Positions 8,901-17,054 of a stretch of DNA of 64,000 bases are shown piece by piece. Source of the DNA: UBA11591 sp040220895 (GTDB lineage: Bacteria > Bacteroidota > Bacteroidia > Flavobacteriales_E > Vicingaceae); NCBI GenBank assembly GCA_040220895.1, contig JAVJVY010000016.1:124001-188000 (forward strand). The letters run 5' to 3'. A model generated the notes under the pieces. The model made no database searches and had not been told where the DNA came from. It saw only the letters and a list, made by a program, of their open reading frames with translations. Position 1 is the stretch's first letter, and each line of letters begins with the position of its first letter. The position numbers were made by a program, and so were the translations under genes.

Positions 8901-11900
8901 TCAACAAGAATGCTGTCCAAGCCCGAACTTGACAGGACTGTTGTATCATTCGTAAATGGTGAAACATCAATGTTCGAACTTGTGAATATCGAAGCGGGTA
9001 TGTTGGGCACTGCTGTTCCAGGCGAAGCGGGAGAAGCTTTAAAAGTGACCGTTCCCTGATTGCTGCAATACAGCGAGTCAATGAAAATACTGACGATTGG
9101 GAATGAATCCAAGAAAACTGAATCGGTGTGTCTGTTGTAACAACCGAAGTCATTGTCGAACATTTCGTGGGTAATAAAATTCCAGGCTGTGTAGTTAGTT
9201 GAATCCTTCAATCCTACCCCACCGGGGTTAAATTGGCTCGCAACAAAGGCAGTGCGCGCCGAATCATTGATATACCATCTGCGCGTCAGGTTCCATTGTG
9301 CCTGAAATCCTGAAGATTGCGAATCGTAGAAAGTAGTAGTAAATGCCTTTTCGTTTGGACAGATCTGATTGCTGTTTGGAAGCGAGGTCGCATCGACTGT
9401 GAAGGCCGGTGGTGGCAGTCGCTTTATATTAATGATGGTGTCTTTTTCATTATAACAACCAAACAACGCAGGATCCTGGAAGTGGTAGGTAATGGTGTCC
9501 GTATAGAACTGATCATTCGGGAATGTTCCGTAAATCCCATTACTTGCCGTATCTGTCGAAACCAGATTATTCAACTGGCCAAAAACACTTCCCGTAAAAT
9601 AACCACCGTTAAAGTTCGTAGAGGAATTGGCGACGGCCTGACCCAGTAGGTTAATGGTTTCGTAATTGGCACAGACATTATTGTCGTTAGGGTTCGGATT
9701 GCCCGGTATGACGTCACTAAAAGTAATGTCTAACACAGGAATGTCCTTTATCAGGAAATTATCACGACCGATGCCCACACAGCCATTCACATCCACATGG
9801 ACGTAATCAACATAGACCACACTGTCGGCATAGGCCGAAGAGGGAGTAAATTGAACGCTGTCATTGGTATTTGCCAATAAGGCCGAGTCAATAAGACCAT
9901 TAAATACTTGCGCACCCGGATAGAAATAAGATCGGAAATAGGAAGAACCAAGTGAGGCCTGACTCGCTTTCAATGTGATAATACCTTGATTATAGCAGTA
10001 TTGTGGGTCGATTTGCGAGATACTTACCGACGGTGTATCGTTAACTGTTACGAATTTGTCTACCGTATCTGCACAACCGCTGCCATCGTCATAGATATAT
10101 CGAACACTGTTTAATCCAACAGTGGTAGAGTCCAGGTAGAAGGTTTCACCCGAAGAATTTACCTTGGAAGTTCCATGGAAATAGAATGTACCCGAATTAT
10201 TTACCGGGCTAACTGAAATGGTGGTATTTGGGTCAATACATTCAATAGAATCGCTCAAAGAGAACGAAGCATCTGCTGTAGGCAGCACCACAATGTTTGT
10301 ATCGGTTTCATTGTAGCAACCATTAACATCGCTTGACTTGTAAGTTACCAAATGTGAACCAACAGTGGCAAGGTCCGGATCGAATACGTTGCTTGTTGAA
10401 TCTGCAAATCCAGACCCAACTATTACTGCCAACGGATTCATGTCTTTAGAGCCGTTGATCAACTTTTCATAGTGAACCGTATCTCCCAAACAATGAACAA
10501 GAGGAGAAAGTGGATTAGACAATCTTCTGAGTTCAAGTACAGGAATATCCAGGATATCGATCTGTACACTGTCTTTCGCAAAACAGCCGGTGACCGGACT
10601 GGTATAGTTGTAATATAGCCAATGTTGACCAATATCAGTACTGGATGGATTGTACGTCCCCGAATTTTGACCGGCGACATTCTTGAAATCTGAAATTCCA
10701 AGGGATGGCGCGGTAAAATAAGAGGCCACGTTTGGCGGAGTACTTCCGGGAGAAACAGGTGTTCCACTGTAACCAAATGCCCCTGCATTGTAGCAATAGG
10801 TTCCAGGAATACTCGATACAGTCACATTAGGGAAGCTATCCACTTGTATGGTAATGGTATCCCTGTTTGTACAGGTCGTAGTGGCATCGACAAAGACGTT
10901 TCTTACTTGATTGGGACCAAAAGCGATGTTCGGATTATCGACGGGGTCAAAAGTGGTAATCGCCCCGGCAAAACCAACTAAATAATACGTGGAAGTTCCT
11001 GTATTTCCACCAATATAGGTGAAGGAGGCAGAATCGGCAGCCGTGTTACACATGGCGGTATTGCTTGCTGAAAAAGAAGGGTCGGGAAGTGCATTTACAA
11101 CAATGGTAGTATCGTAAAAGTTGTAACAATTGGTTCCTCCGGCATCAGTATAGTGGAAACGTATGGTATGACTGCCGGGGCCCGCGCTGTCTGGGAAGAA
11201 ATAAGCCGTTCCCTGAATATTATTTCTGTAATAAATTCCGGGACCTGTGATGCTGTCTCCTTGATTCGCCACAAAACTGGTTCCGTTCCATACTCTACCA
11301 CCTATGAAGGTAGAGTCGTCGTCGAGGCAGAATTCGTAGCCTCCAATAGAGCTGATATCGAGCATTGGAATGGTGTCTACCGTAAAGGGTATTTCGATTG
11401 AATCTACACAGCCCAAACCATCTAGATACTTATATTCAATCCACTGACTACCGACGGCATTGGGTCCGGCAATGAACGAAGCGGTATCGTCGGTGGAAAC
11501 GGTACTGAAATTTAGTCCGGTAATGTCTGAAGCGGTGAATGTTCCGCGATTGGTTGACCAAGGGGTGCCCCACACTTCTACCAAGCCGTCATTCGAGCAA
11601 TACTGGGAATTCAAACCCAATAAATTAACAGGAGGTAGTTTTGGCACATAAAAGAGTTTTTCTGCACTAACACTGCAACTTGTAGTTACATCGGTGTAAA
11701 CAAAACGAACGGTATCACGAAGAAAACTCGGGGTATAAATATCATAGAATATGGTCGCTTGATCAGGGTGAAGCGAACCCGTTCCATCACCATTATCCGT
11801 CAAAACTCCGGGCGAACCGGAATTTACCGATAGATTCCAATTTGCCGGACGTGCACCCAGGTTGAAATAAGTAGTACTAATGGGCTTTGAAGTCTTGTCC

Positions 11901-14581
11901 TCGCAGTGGAGATAATAAAAAGAAGGCGGCGTGCCATTGTCATTTGTTTCAGTCGAGGTCAATGTCACATTGCCAAGATTCACCAATTCCATATCGGTTT
12001 CTACAAAGGTCCAGGATGGGTTTGCTATTGTTCTTCTCCAAAAGCGAACATGCAATGTTTGTACTCCTACCGAAGTTGGGTCCGGGCTATTAGGAAGGGT
12101 CCCCGGCTGAAAATTGGCCGGGTCAAAAGGGAAATAAACAAAATCCGTCAGCGTATCTTGATCATAAAGGCAACATGGATCAGAATAGATGACACGTGAA
12201 TAGTTTGAGTTGTAAACGAAGAAAACATGTTGAATAACCGTATCACCTACCGGTAAATCGGCAAAAATGGTGTCCGATCCGTTATTGGCACAGGTGCTAA
12301 AATTTGTTGAATTTGAAGCAATCCCTAAAAGAACTTGTGTGTTGGCCACAATCACAGTTAAATATTCCGTTGAAGTGCATCCATTTGGATTGGTATAATT
12401 AAAAGTGATGGTCAGCGGCACGTCGTATTGAGTGGTGTCAACCAAGCTGGGGTCAAACCTGAACGTGTCTTGTGAAAAATAAACCCCTGAACCACTGAAA
12501 GTACCACCTCCCTGACCATTCGGCCAGGAACCGGGATACGTTGAGATAAATACAACGGGGAAACTGTTTGGTGCAAACTGAGTTTGTGAAATACTCACAG
12601 ATGCTGAACTAGTGTCAAACACCTTGGTGGTAGCTAATTTAGAACTGAAACAACCGTATTGGTCGGTGTAGCTGTATACAACATTATTCGTAGTGCCGCC
12701 AGGGCTTGACGATGCTAGTGAGGGGGTGAACACGCCACCGGAAGTCATATAGGCCGTCGATGTAAACGATCCGGTACCCGGCGTATTAGGCGTTCCTACC
12801 ACATTTACAACAGGATCTCCCTGACAATAAGTCGTATCAAGACCAATGATGTTAATGAACTGATCGGCGATGTAATTTAAAAAGAGGGTGTTGGAATAAG
12901 CGGTGTCTGGTGTAGCAGCTGCATCATATACCCGACGCCTTACAAAAGTGATCTGAGTAATTGAATCGTTCAGGTTGTATGCCGAGCTGTTAGAGCTAGG
13001 ATAGTCGGCCCATGTAAGCAGATTCGTTGAGTATTGCCATGTATAGGTTTTGGCACCGATACCGCCCGAAGCAGTAATCTGATTCGTCATGTTTCCAACG
13101 ATCTCACCCGCACATATTTCATCAGAAGTTGAACCGTTTTTACGGATCTGACCTCCCAGTAATATGGTAGGCTGTGTGACTTCGGCGGAGTCAATGTTAA
13201 CGCAGCCGTTATTATCTGTCAGTGTATCTGTGTACCACCCGGCAACGAGTCCGGTAGCTGTGGCTGTTGTCTGGACGGGAGTTGTATTCCATTTGTGTGA
13301 GTAAGTCGGTGATCCTCCTGAAGGTGTTGCCACGATCTGACCATCGTTGTTACCAAATGTGGAAACATTTGTCACCGAGAATGAATTTGAAAGGGCAGTT
13401 GGCTCATTTATGGTCGTGTTATCAGTGTCAATACATAAACTGTCGTCGGTGACAGTCACTGTATAATTGCCTGCTGCGAGATTAACGGCCGTTGCCGTGG
13501 TTTGAGAATTTCCATCATTCCAGGAGTAAACCAAAGTACCGGTGCCTCCACTGCCACCAGCGGTAGCGGCTCCAAGGGTATCACCGTTACAAAGGTTGTG
13601 CGTTGGAGCACCAATAGTAACTGATGGATTTGGATTGATATTCATGTTTACGATGGCATAAGAAACGGAATCGATAAGACAACCGGTTCCTATGCTTGAA
13701 GTCATTTCAACCCTTACAACATCATTATCATTCAATGAGCTATTGGAGTATGTAGAAGCCGTTCCGACGCTTCCACCCGCATTGATGGTCCAGTCATATG
13801 TGGGAGTTCCTCCGTTGGTTGGAGTGGCCGTGAATAAAACATTGGTACCATCACAAACAGAAGAATCAGCCGTTACGGCCACCGAAGCAGTGACTTTGGT
13901 GGTAACGGTAACTTGTAAAGAATCATAGGCAATAGAATCTATCTGACAAAGACCGCCGTCGGCGTCCAGTTCTACCCAGACATAGTCGTTATTTACCAGA
14001 CCATTGTCAGCATAGGTAGTACTATTTGTTCCGACCATGCTTCCATTGACATACCATTGATAATCGGGAGCACCGCCGCCGTTGGTTGGGGTGGCGGTAA
14101 AAGTTACGTTGTCGCCTGCACAAATGTTGGTTACACTTTTTGAAACGGCGACTGAAGCAGAATTCAGATTGGCCGACCAATGCATTTTAAAACCAAAGTC
14201 CGTGTTGGCACCATCCGATTTAAAATGGACGGTAATATTTCCGCCACTTGAGGTGATGGTTCCCGGAATGAATGCCGAAGTGTCGGTAAAGATGTATAGC
14301 ACACTGGCCGTGGTATCTGTTCCGTCATGAATTCTCAAGGTATCACCGGCGGCGATGTTGATCGAATCGATATTGATGGAAACCGTCACAGCCCCGGTTG
14401 GACTGATCACGTATTCAAAGTTTTCATCGTTGGCATACGATCCGCTTTGTCCACCAGAATCATATAAGGAGTCTGTGCATACTGCAGTTGTAGCATTTGA
14501 GATATTGACCTGGGCCTTGACAGTGGAACCGGCGAGGGTGAGTGTCAACAGCAGGATGAAAAGGAGGTAGTAATTTTTCAT
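5933..14581 (-). CDS. Giant T9SS-exported multidomain surface protein
   Basis: This 2,882-residue protein starts at ATG 14581 (preceded in frame by a GTG at 14587) with a 24-residue signal peptide ending VKA/Q. A CUB-like domain covers about residues 25-135, two Ig/PKD-like cysteine-containing repeats about 145-325, and two SprB-type repeats about 325-480 (W-N-x-G and AGxYTVTVTD motifs). The long middle repeats a module opening YC(S/Y)N(Q/D/A)G or similar near residues 585, 990, 1265, 1530 and 1840. A PKD domain (FWDFGDG) is near 2280, a carbohydrate-binding/MAM-like lectin fold about 2350-2550 and an Omp28-like region from about 2560. The last 80 residues (FPNPTSNKAF to IKKLMVTH) are a type A T9SS sorting domain. 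Role inferred: cell-surface adhesin or matrix protein. It lies 91 bases downstream of the lipoprotein gene. Confidence 0.88.
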   Translation of the reverse strand: MKNYYLLFILLLTLTLAGSTVKAQVNISNATTAVCTDSLYDSGGQSGSYANDENFEYVISPTGAVTVSINIDSINIAAGDTLRIHDGTDTTASVLYIFTDTSAFIPGTITSSGGNITVHFKSDGANTDFGFKMHWSANLNSASVAVSKSVTNICAGDNVTFTATPTNGGGAPDYQWYVNGSMVGTNSTTYADNGLVNNDYVWVELDADGGLCQIDSIAYDSLQVTVTTKVTASVAVTADSSVCDGTNVLFTATPTNGGTPTYDWTINAGGSVGTASTYSNSSLNDNDVVRVEMTSSIGTGCLIDSVSYAIVNMNINPNPSVTIGAPTHNLCNGDTLGAATAGGSGGTGTLVYSWNDGNSQTTATAVNLAAGNYTVTVTDDSLCIDTDNTTINEPTALSNSFSVTNVSTFGNNDGQIVATPSGGSPTYSHKWNTTPVQTTATATGLVAGWYTDTLTDNNGCVNIDSAEVTQPTILLGGQIRKNGSTSDEICAGEIVGNMTNQITASGGIGAKTYTWQYSTNLLTWADYPSSNSSAYNLNDSITQITFVRRRVYDAAATPDTAYSNTLFLNYIADQFINIIGLDTTYCQGDPVVNVVGTPNTPGTGSFTSTAYMTSGGVFTPSLASSSPGGTTNNVVYSYTDQYGCFSSKLATTKVFDTSSASVSISQTQFAPNSFPVVFISTYPGSWPNGQGGGTFSGSGVYFSQDTFRFDPSLVDTTQYDVPLTITFNYTNPNGCTSTEYLTVIVANTQVLLGIASNSTNFSTCANNGSDTIFADLPVGDTVIQHVFFVYNSNYSRVIYSDPCCLYDQDTLTDFVYFPFDPANFQPGTLPNSPDPTSVGVQTLHVRFWRRTIANPSWTFVETDMELVNLGNVTLTSTETNDNGTPPSFYYLHCEDKTSKPISTTYFNLGARPANWNLSVNSGSPGVLTDNGDGTGSLHPDQATIFYDIYTPSFLRDTVRFVYTDVTTSCSVSAEKLFYVPKLPPVNLLGLNSQYCSNDGLVEVWGTPWSTNRGTFTASDITGLNFSTVSTDDTASFIAGPNAVGSQWIEYKYLDGLGCVDSIEIPFTVDTIPMLDISSIGGYEFCLDDDSTFIGGRVWNGTSFVANQGDSITGPGIYYRNNIQGTAYFFPDSAGPGSHTIRFHYTDAGGTNCYNFYDTTIVVNALPDPSFSASNTAMCNTAADSASFTYIGGNTGTSTYYLVGFAGAITTFDPVDNPNIAFGPNQVRNVFVDATTTCTNRDTITIQVDSFPNVTVSSIPGTYCYNAGAFGYSGTPVSPGSTPPNVASYFTAPSLGISDFKNVAGQNSGTYNPSSTDIGQHWLYYNYTSPVTGCFAKDSVQIDILDIPVLELRRLSNPLSPLVHCLGDTVHYEKLINGSKDMNPLAVIVGSGFADSTSNVFDPDLATVGSHLVTYKSSDVNGCYNETDTNIVVLPTADASFSLSDSIECIDPNTTISVSPVNNSGTFYFHGTSKVNSSGETFYLDSTTVGLNSVRYIYDDGSGCADTVDKFVTVNDTPSVSISQIDPQYCYNQGIITLKASQASLGSSYFRSYFYPGAQVFNGLIDSALLANTNDSVQFTPSSAYADSVVYVDYVHVDVNGCVGIGRDNFLIKDIPVLDITFSDVIPGNPNPNDNNVCANYETINLLGQAVANSSTNFNGGYFTGSVFGQLNNLVSTDTASNGIYGTFPNDQFYTDTITYHFQDPALFGCYNEKDTIINIKRLPPPAFTVDATSLPNSNQICPNEKAFTTTFYDSQSSGFQAQWNLTRRWYINDSARTAFVASQFNPGGVGLKDSTNYTAWNFITHEMFDNDFGCYNRHTDSVFLDSFPIVSIFIDSLYCSNQGTVTFKASPASPGTAVPNIPASIFTSSNIDVSPFTNDTTVLSSSGLDSILVDVNTIIPPGVAQTKNIFLNYYHTNPTTGCATLKKDTFKLKRAPVLDIQIAKNTYCPYDNVDSVRFIVNNLPAGGSGLDSVTGQGLTGNISSTGRMAYNPKLFFGDTTTHNELITYVHIDDDGCTNTSIDSSIKVKHQPILSLSLTSTSPPAVPLDSVCFETAPFPLTIMYWHIDSAKFTPYGPLTGNASPGDDNWFRYNNAPSDNGSQSKIFDPSEDANGPSGDTAGVVTVVDFIGTYAQSGGCYDTVTSQIIIHPEPIADFYLDGLCGKYMPVMHGDSSFMDTVNFSPSDGISQYQWTVGGDDKAWNIAPLDTFVDFQYDSALQNSLVNIDLRVLSKKGCRSAKVTKTFQFLTSPNSNFSWYFSDECLGDTITFRSDTTLIPNLINTTYFWDFGDGNTSTNQVEASHVFAAADTFAVSLALSEGSSSCRDTFVNNVFIRPTLDSTSYPYLDDFESAYSGWVIWKEAGELIYQDTSLPGQPTLDTAVYFEKGMPSKKFINSTASGSNAFVTGLNKNPAENLQTSVTSPCFDMRGLDRPMVKLQTLYQIQSNDGAVLQYTTDKDKRLEDVIWENVAEYQSSNNNFMKRGINWYNAENIFGEPGSQTNAQGKIGWTDSSGLPNQWLEARHNLDMILDSTYVRFRVAYGSDPSLSLEGFAFDDFEITERKRKVLFEGFVNSSVGGDAGTIDIFNTLVNNGASDVIDVQYHTAFPAADPMNQQNTADPSSRSLYYNVGEVPYVHVNGTAFKGFMNSTNFGDFVYKPIALTDPLFKIAMAYNENTSQVDVTVTAVGPAASYPLNIAVHVAMVEREILASEFTTVNANYTKFNSVLKKMYPTASGTSFTVGFEGWSDNLTQTVNFDNFFTDSLYRIVAFVQDKNTKAVYQAEMLQKGKLGTDVFEYENLVADGVEYNLFPNPTSNKAFMEFKNELLNSYELRVFNQLGAQVMMDRIPEGTRMHQLDMQDLDAGMYFIMLNDGEHKVAIKKLMVTH

Positions 14582-14633
14582 AAGCACTTAGTTTAGACAA
14601 CAAAACCAATTACCAAAAGATAATCGGCTTATT

Positions 14634-14649
14634 CTTTACATACGTAAAG
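14634..14649 (-). repeat. Small perfect inverted repeat before the giant gene
   Basis: CTTTAC (14634-14639) and GTAAAG (14644-14649) form a perfect 6-bp dyad with a 4-base centre in the 91-base gap between the lipoprotein gene and the giant surface-protein gene. It could be an operator, a processing hairpin, or chance. No clear TAnnTTTG box was found in this gap. Confidence 0.3.
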
Positions 14650-14672
14650 GAGGTATTATAGATTCATTATTT

Positions 14673-15965
14673 TTATTTTAACTCACCTTTGGTATCTGTT
14701 TTTATCAGGCACATGTTGGTATTTCCGCGTTCGTCGGAGGATGTACCGAAGACGGCGTAACCGCCGTCGCTTGTTTCCACCACTGCTTTCGCCTCGTCAA
14801 AACCAACGTATCCGTATTCCTTAACCCATAGTAGTTCACCGTTCAGGTTCGTCTTAGCCATGCAAAACTGTACCCCATGGCCGGTTGTTTCAGTCGAACC
14901 TGCGATCAGATAACCATCACTCAGGGCGTAAATACCATAGGCAATGTCATCGGTATTTCCGTCGCATTCAAAGAAGCTTTCCCATAAAGGATCGTCACTT
15001 ACCGGACTTTGATTTTCGGTGATGTAAAAGTCTTTGTTTCCTTCGGGGTTCGTAAGGAAGCCAACGGTAACAAAGTTTCCGCTGGCGTTTTGAGTAACAT
15101 CCAAGGCTTCGTCGTCATCAGAAGAACCTTTGACGCCATAGGTACCTTCAGATATGGTATCGATGTTATTTAAACTGGTATATTCAACCATCATGACATT
15201 CACCCCCCCTTGTGCTCCACCGGTAGTTAAATTGGAGAATTCTGTATTTCCAACCATTAAGTACGTACCCTGGCTCGTGGCAATGGCATTGCTAAATCCA
15301 GCGTTAGTAATTATCGTCTTGTTGGTGTCAGTAGGATCTTCTTTAGTTAAAAATGCATAAGAAAATCCAATTTGCGAGTAATCAATTCCTGACAAAACAC
15401 GGCCAAAACCCAAACGCTCATTCGTTCCCCGTCTTCGCGCTTCACAAGCCATGATGTAATTTCCGTCTGCATCTACAGCTATCCCATTTCCATAAAGGTC
15501 CTGAAATCGACTATTCGTTCCATAAGCGCCTGAATACTGTACGTTGCCATTGGCATCACATACAACTAATAAGCTTTTAAAAATACTGACCGGTATACCT
15601 CCCGAAATAGTATCGCTAAACTGAGTGGTACCTATGATGGCAATACCCCCGGACGGAGTCAATGCCAGGCCGCCGGCTATATCATCGTTACCTTGCCCGC
15701 CATCGATGTTTCTTGCCCATTGCTGATTTCCGTATTCGTCCGTTTTGACAAGAAAAAGATCGCTGGAAGTACCTGCATTGGTGGTACCAAGCATGATCAA
15801 GCCCCCGTCACTGGCGCGAATCATGTCAGCACCTGTGGCCGCCGCACCGAATTTTTTCAGGTAGCTGTCTTTTTGATCTTCCGGTAATCCTTCGTCTTTT
15901 TTACAACCTGAGATCGCAATTATTCCGGCCAGACAAAAGCCAAGGATATTCCTCCACTTATTCAT
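14673..15965 (-). CDS. Lipoprotein with a beta-propeller-like repeat fold
   Basis: This 430-residue predicted lipoprotein has a signal ending in the lipobox AISGC, with the lipid-bearing cysteine near residue 22. The mature part repeats a motif of the form DGG-(Y/L)-x-(V/I/M)-x-GT followed by a hydrophobic strand and KTD-x-x-G-x-x-xW, for example SDGGLIMLGT, PSGGIAIIGT and SDGGYAVFGT. Such repeats build beta-propellers in secreted Bacteroidota proteins. I chose ATG 15965, giving an 8-base overlap with the upstream barrel gene; a longer frame to 16013 would add a lysine-rich extension before the signal peptide. Function is unknown. The overlap argues for co-expression with the barrel and STAND genes. 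Confidence 0.75.
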   Translation of the reverse strand: MNKWRNILGFCLAGIIAISGCKKDEGLPEDQKDSYLKKFGAAATGADMIRASDGGLIMLGTTNAGTSSDLFLVKTDEYGNQQWARNIDGGQGNDDIAGGLALTPSGGIAIIGTTQFSDTISGGIPVSIFKSLLVVCDANGNVQYSGAYGTNSRFQDLYGNGIAVDADGNYIMACEARRRGTNERLGFGRVLSGIDYSQIGFSYAFLTKEDPTDTNKTIITNAGFSNAIATSQGTYLMVGNTEFSNLTTGGAQGGVNVMMVEYTSLNNIDTISEGTYGVKGSSDDDEALDVTQNASGNFVTVGFLTNPEGNKDFYITENQSPVSDDPLWESFFECDGNTDDIAYGIYALSDGYLIAGSTETTGHGVQFCMAKTNLNGELLWVKEYGYVGFDEAKAVVETSDGGYAVFGTSSDERGNTNMCLIKTDTKGELK

Positions 15966-17046
15966 TTTTTTCTTTTTTCTTTCTCGGTTTGTACAAATAA
16001 TAATTGAAACCAACTGATCCGTAAAGGCTGTTTAAGGTAAAATCATTATCCGAAATATCAAAATCCCAAAGGCGTTCATCATCGTTCAGCACCTGATCCG
16101 AGCTTTCATTTCGCTGGTTTCCAAGTCCAATTGCATAACGTACATCCAGAAAAATATCTCCTCTTGGAATTTTATACTTAACACCACCTCCAAAAATTCC
16201 TTCAAACATCAGGGCATTTCGCTCGTTTTTTATATCAATGTTCGGTCCGGTTACGGGAGCAATGTCTGTTCCGGGGTACGATTTGACTTGATCGGCTTGT
16301 TCTGCAGCAATCATGTACCTTAACCCGAAACCCGCCCGGACGTATGGTCTGATGGTCTTAAACCTTCGAAAAGTATATGTAATAGAGACGGGCACTGAAA
16401 GGATCGTTTGGAATTCAGAAGCCGTTACCTCACTCAATCCACCCAGGGTCGTGTGTGTATAGGTATATTTATTCTGAACAAAGGCCAGGTCAAGGTGGGC
16501 ATTAAAACCGTTGTAGATATACCTGCTCACCGTAAAACCAAATTGAAGTTGGATGTCGGGTGTATATTCTTTCAGTTCCTGTGCGGTATTGTACACCCCC
16601 CTTTCCAAATAAGAATTGACATAAGTCCAGTTAAGTCCTACGTACCCACCAATGGTATACAAAGGTGAAGTATGAAAATCGGCAAATAGATCAGAGAATT
16701 CCTTGGGATCAACACCAGGTTGAATCTCATATTCCGGGTCGATGGAAAGGAACTTGATCATGGCTTCTTCAGCTTCTTCCTGCTTTTCGTCGTATAACTT
16801 TGACAAGGTCAACAATTTATAGCCTTGAAGCTTTTCTTCTTTGGTCAGCTCAGAGCCGTTCAAACAGGGTGTGATCTTTTGCTCGACCTTTTCGATCAAG
16901 CCGTCGTCGTAGTCCTTTTGTGCCTTTCGAAGTATTTTGGCGCACTCACTTTCCTGCTCCTCTTCAAGCTGGGCAGAAAGACTGCCAGGAATCATAACGG
17001 CGGCCATTGCCATTAAAAAGGAAAGAATTTTTATACGATTTACCAT
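15958..17046 (-). CDS. Outer-membrane beta-barrel protein with N-terminal helical domain
   Basis: This 362-residue protein starts at ATG 17046 (a GTG at 17052 is also possible) with a signal peptide ending SLSAQ. Residues about 30-120 are helical, acidic and TPR-like, containing two cysteines (about 35 and 60). From about residue 130 to the C-terminus, alternating strands such as YTIGGYVGLNWTYV, QLQFGFTVSRYI, YVRAGFGLRYMI and GSVGFNYYLY are typical of PorT-type eight-stranded outer-membrane barrels. The short lysine-rich tail (KPRKKKEKNE) follows the last strand. It begins 8 bases after the STAND gene stop and overlaps the lipoprotein gene by 8 bases. Specific function is unknown. Confidence 0.72.
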   Translation of the reverse strand: MVNRIKILSFLMAMAAVMIPGSLSAQLEEEQESECAKILRKAQKDYDDGLIEKVEQKITPCLNGSELTKEEKLQGYKLLTLSKLYDEKQEEAEEAMIKFLSIDPEYEIQPGVDPKEFSDLFADFHTSPLYTIGGYVGLNWTYVNSYLERGVYNTAQELKEYTPDIQLQFGFTVSRYIYNGFNAHLDLAFVQNKYTYTHTTLGGLSEVTASEFQTILSVPVSITYTFRRFKTIRPYVRAGFGLRYMIAAEQADQVKSYPGTDIAPVTGPNIDIKNERNALMFEGIFGGGVKYKIPRGDIFLDVRYAIGLGNQRNESSDQVLNDDERLWDFDISDNDFTLNSLYGSVGFNYYLYKPRKKKEKNE

Positions 17047-17054
17047 TTCCACGA

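Noticed and set aside
14673..16013. Lipoprotein start at 16013
   Set aside because: It adds a lysine-rich segment in front of a clean lipoprotein signal and enlarges the overlap with the barrel gene; ATG 15965 is better.
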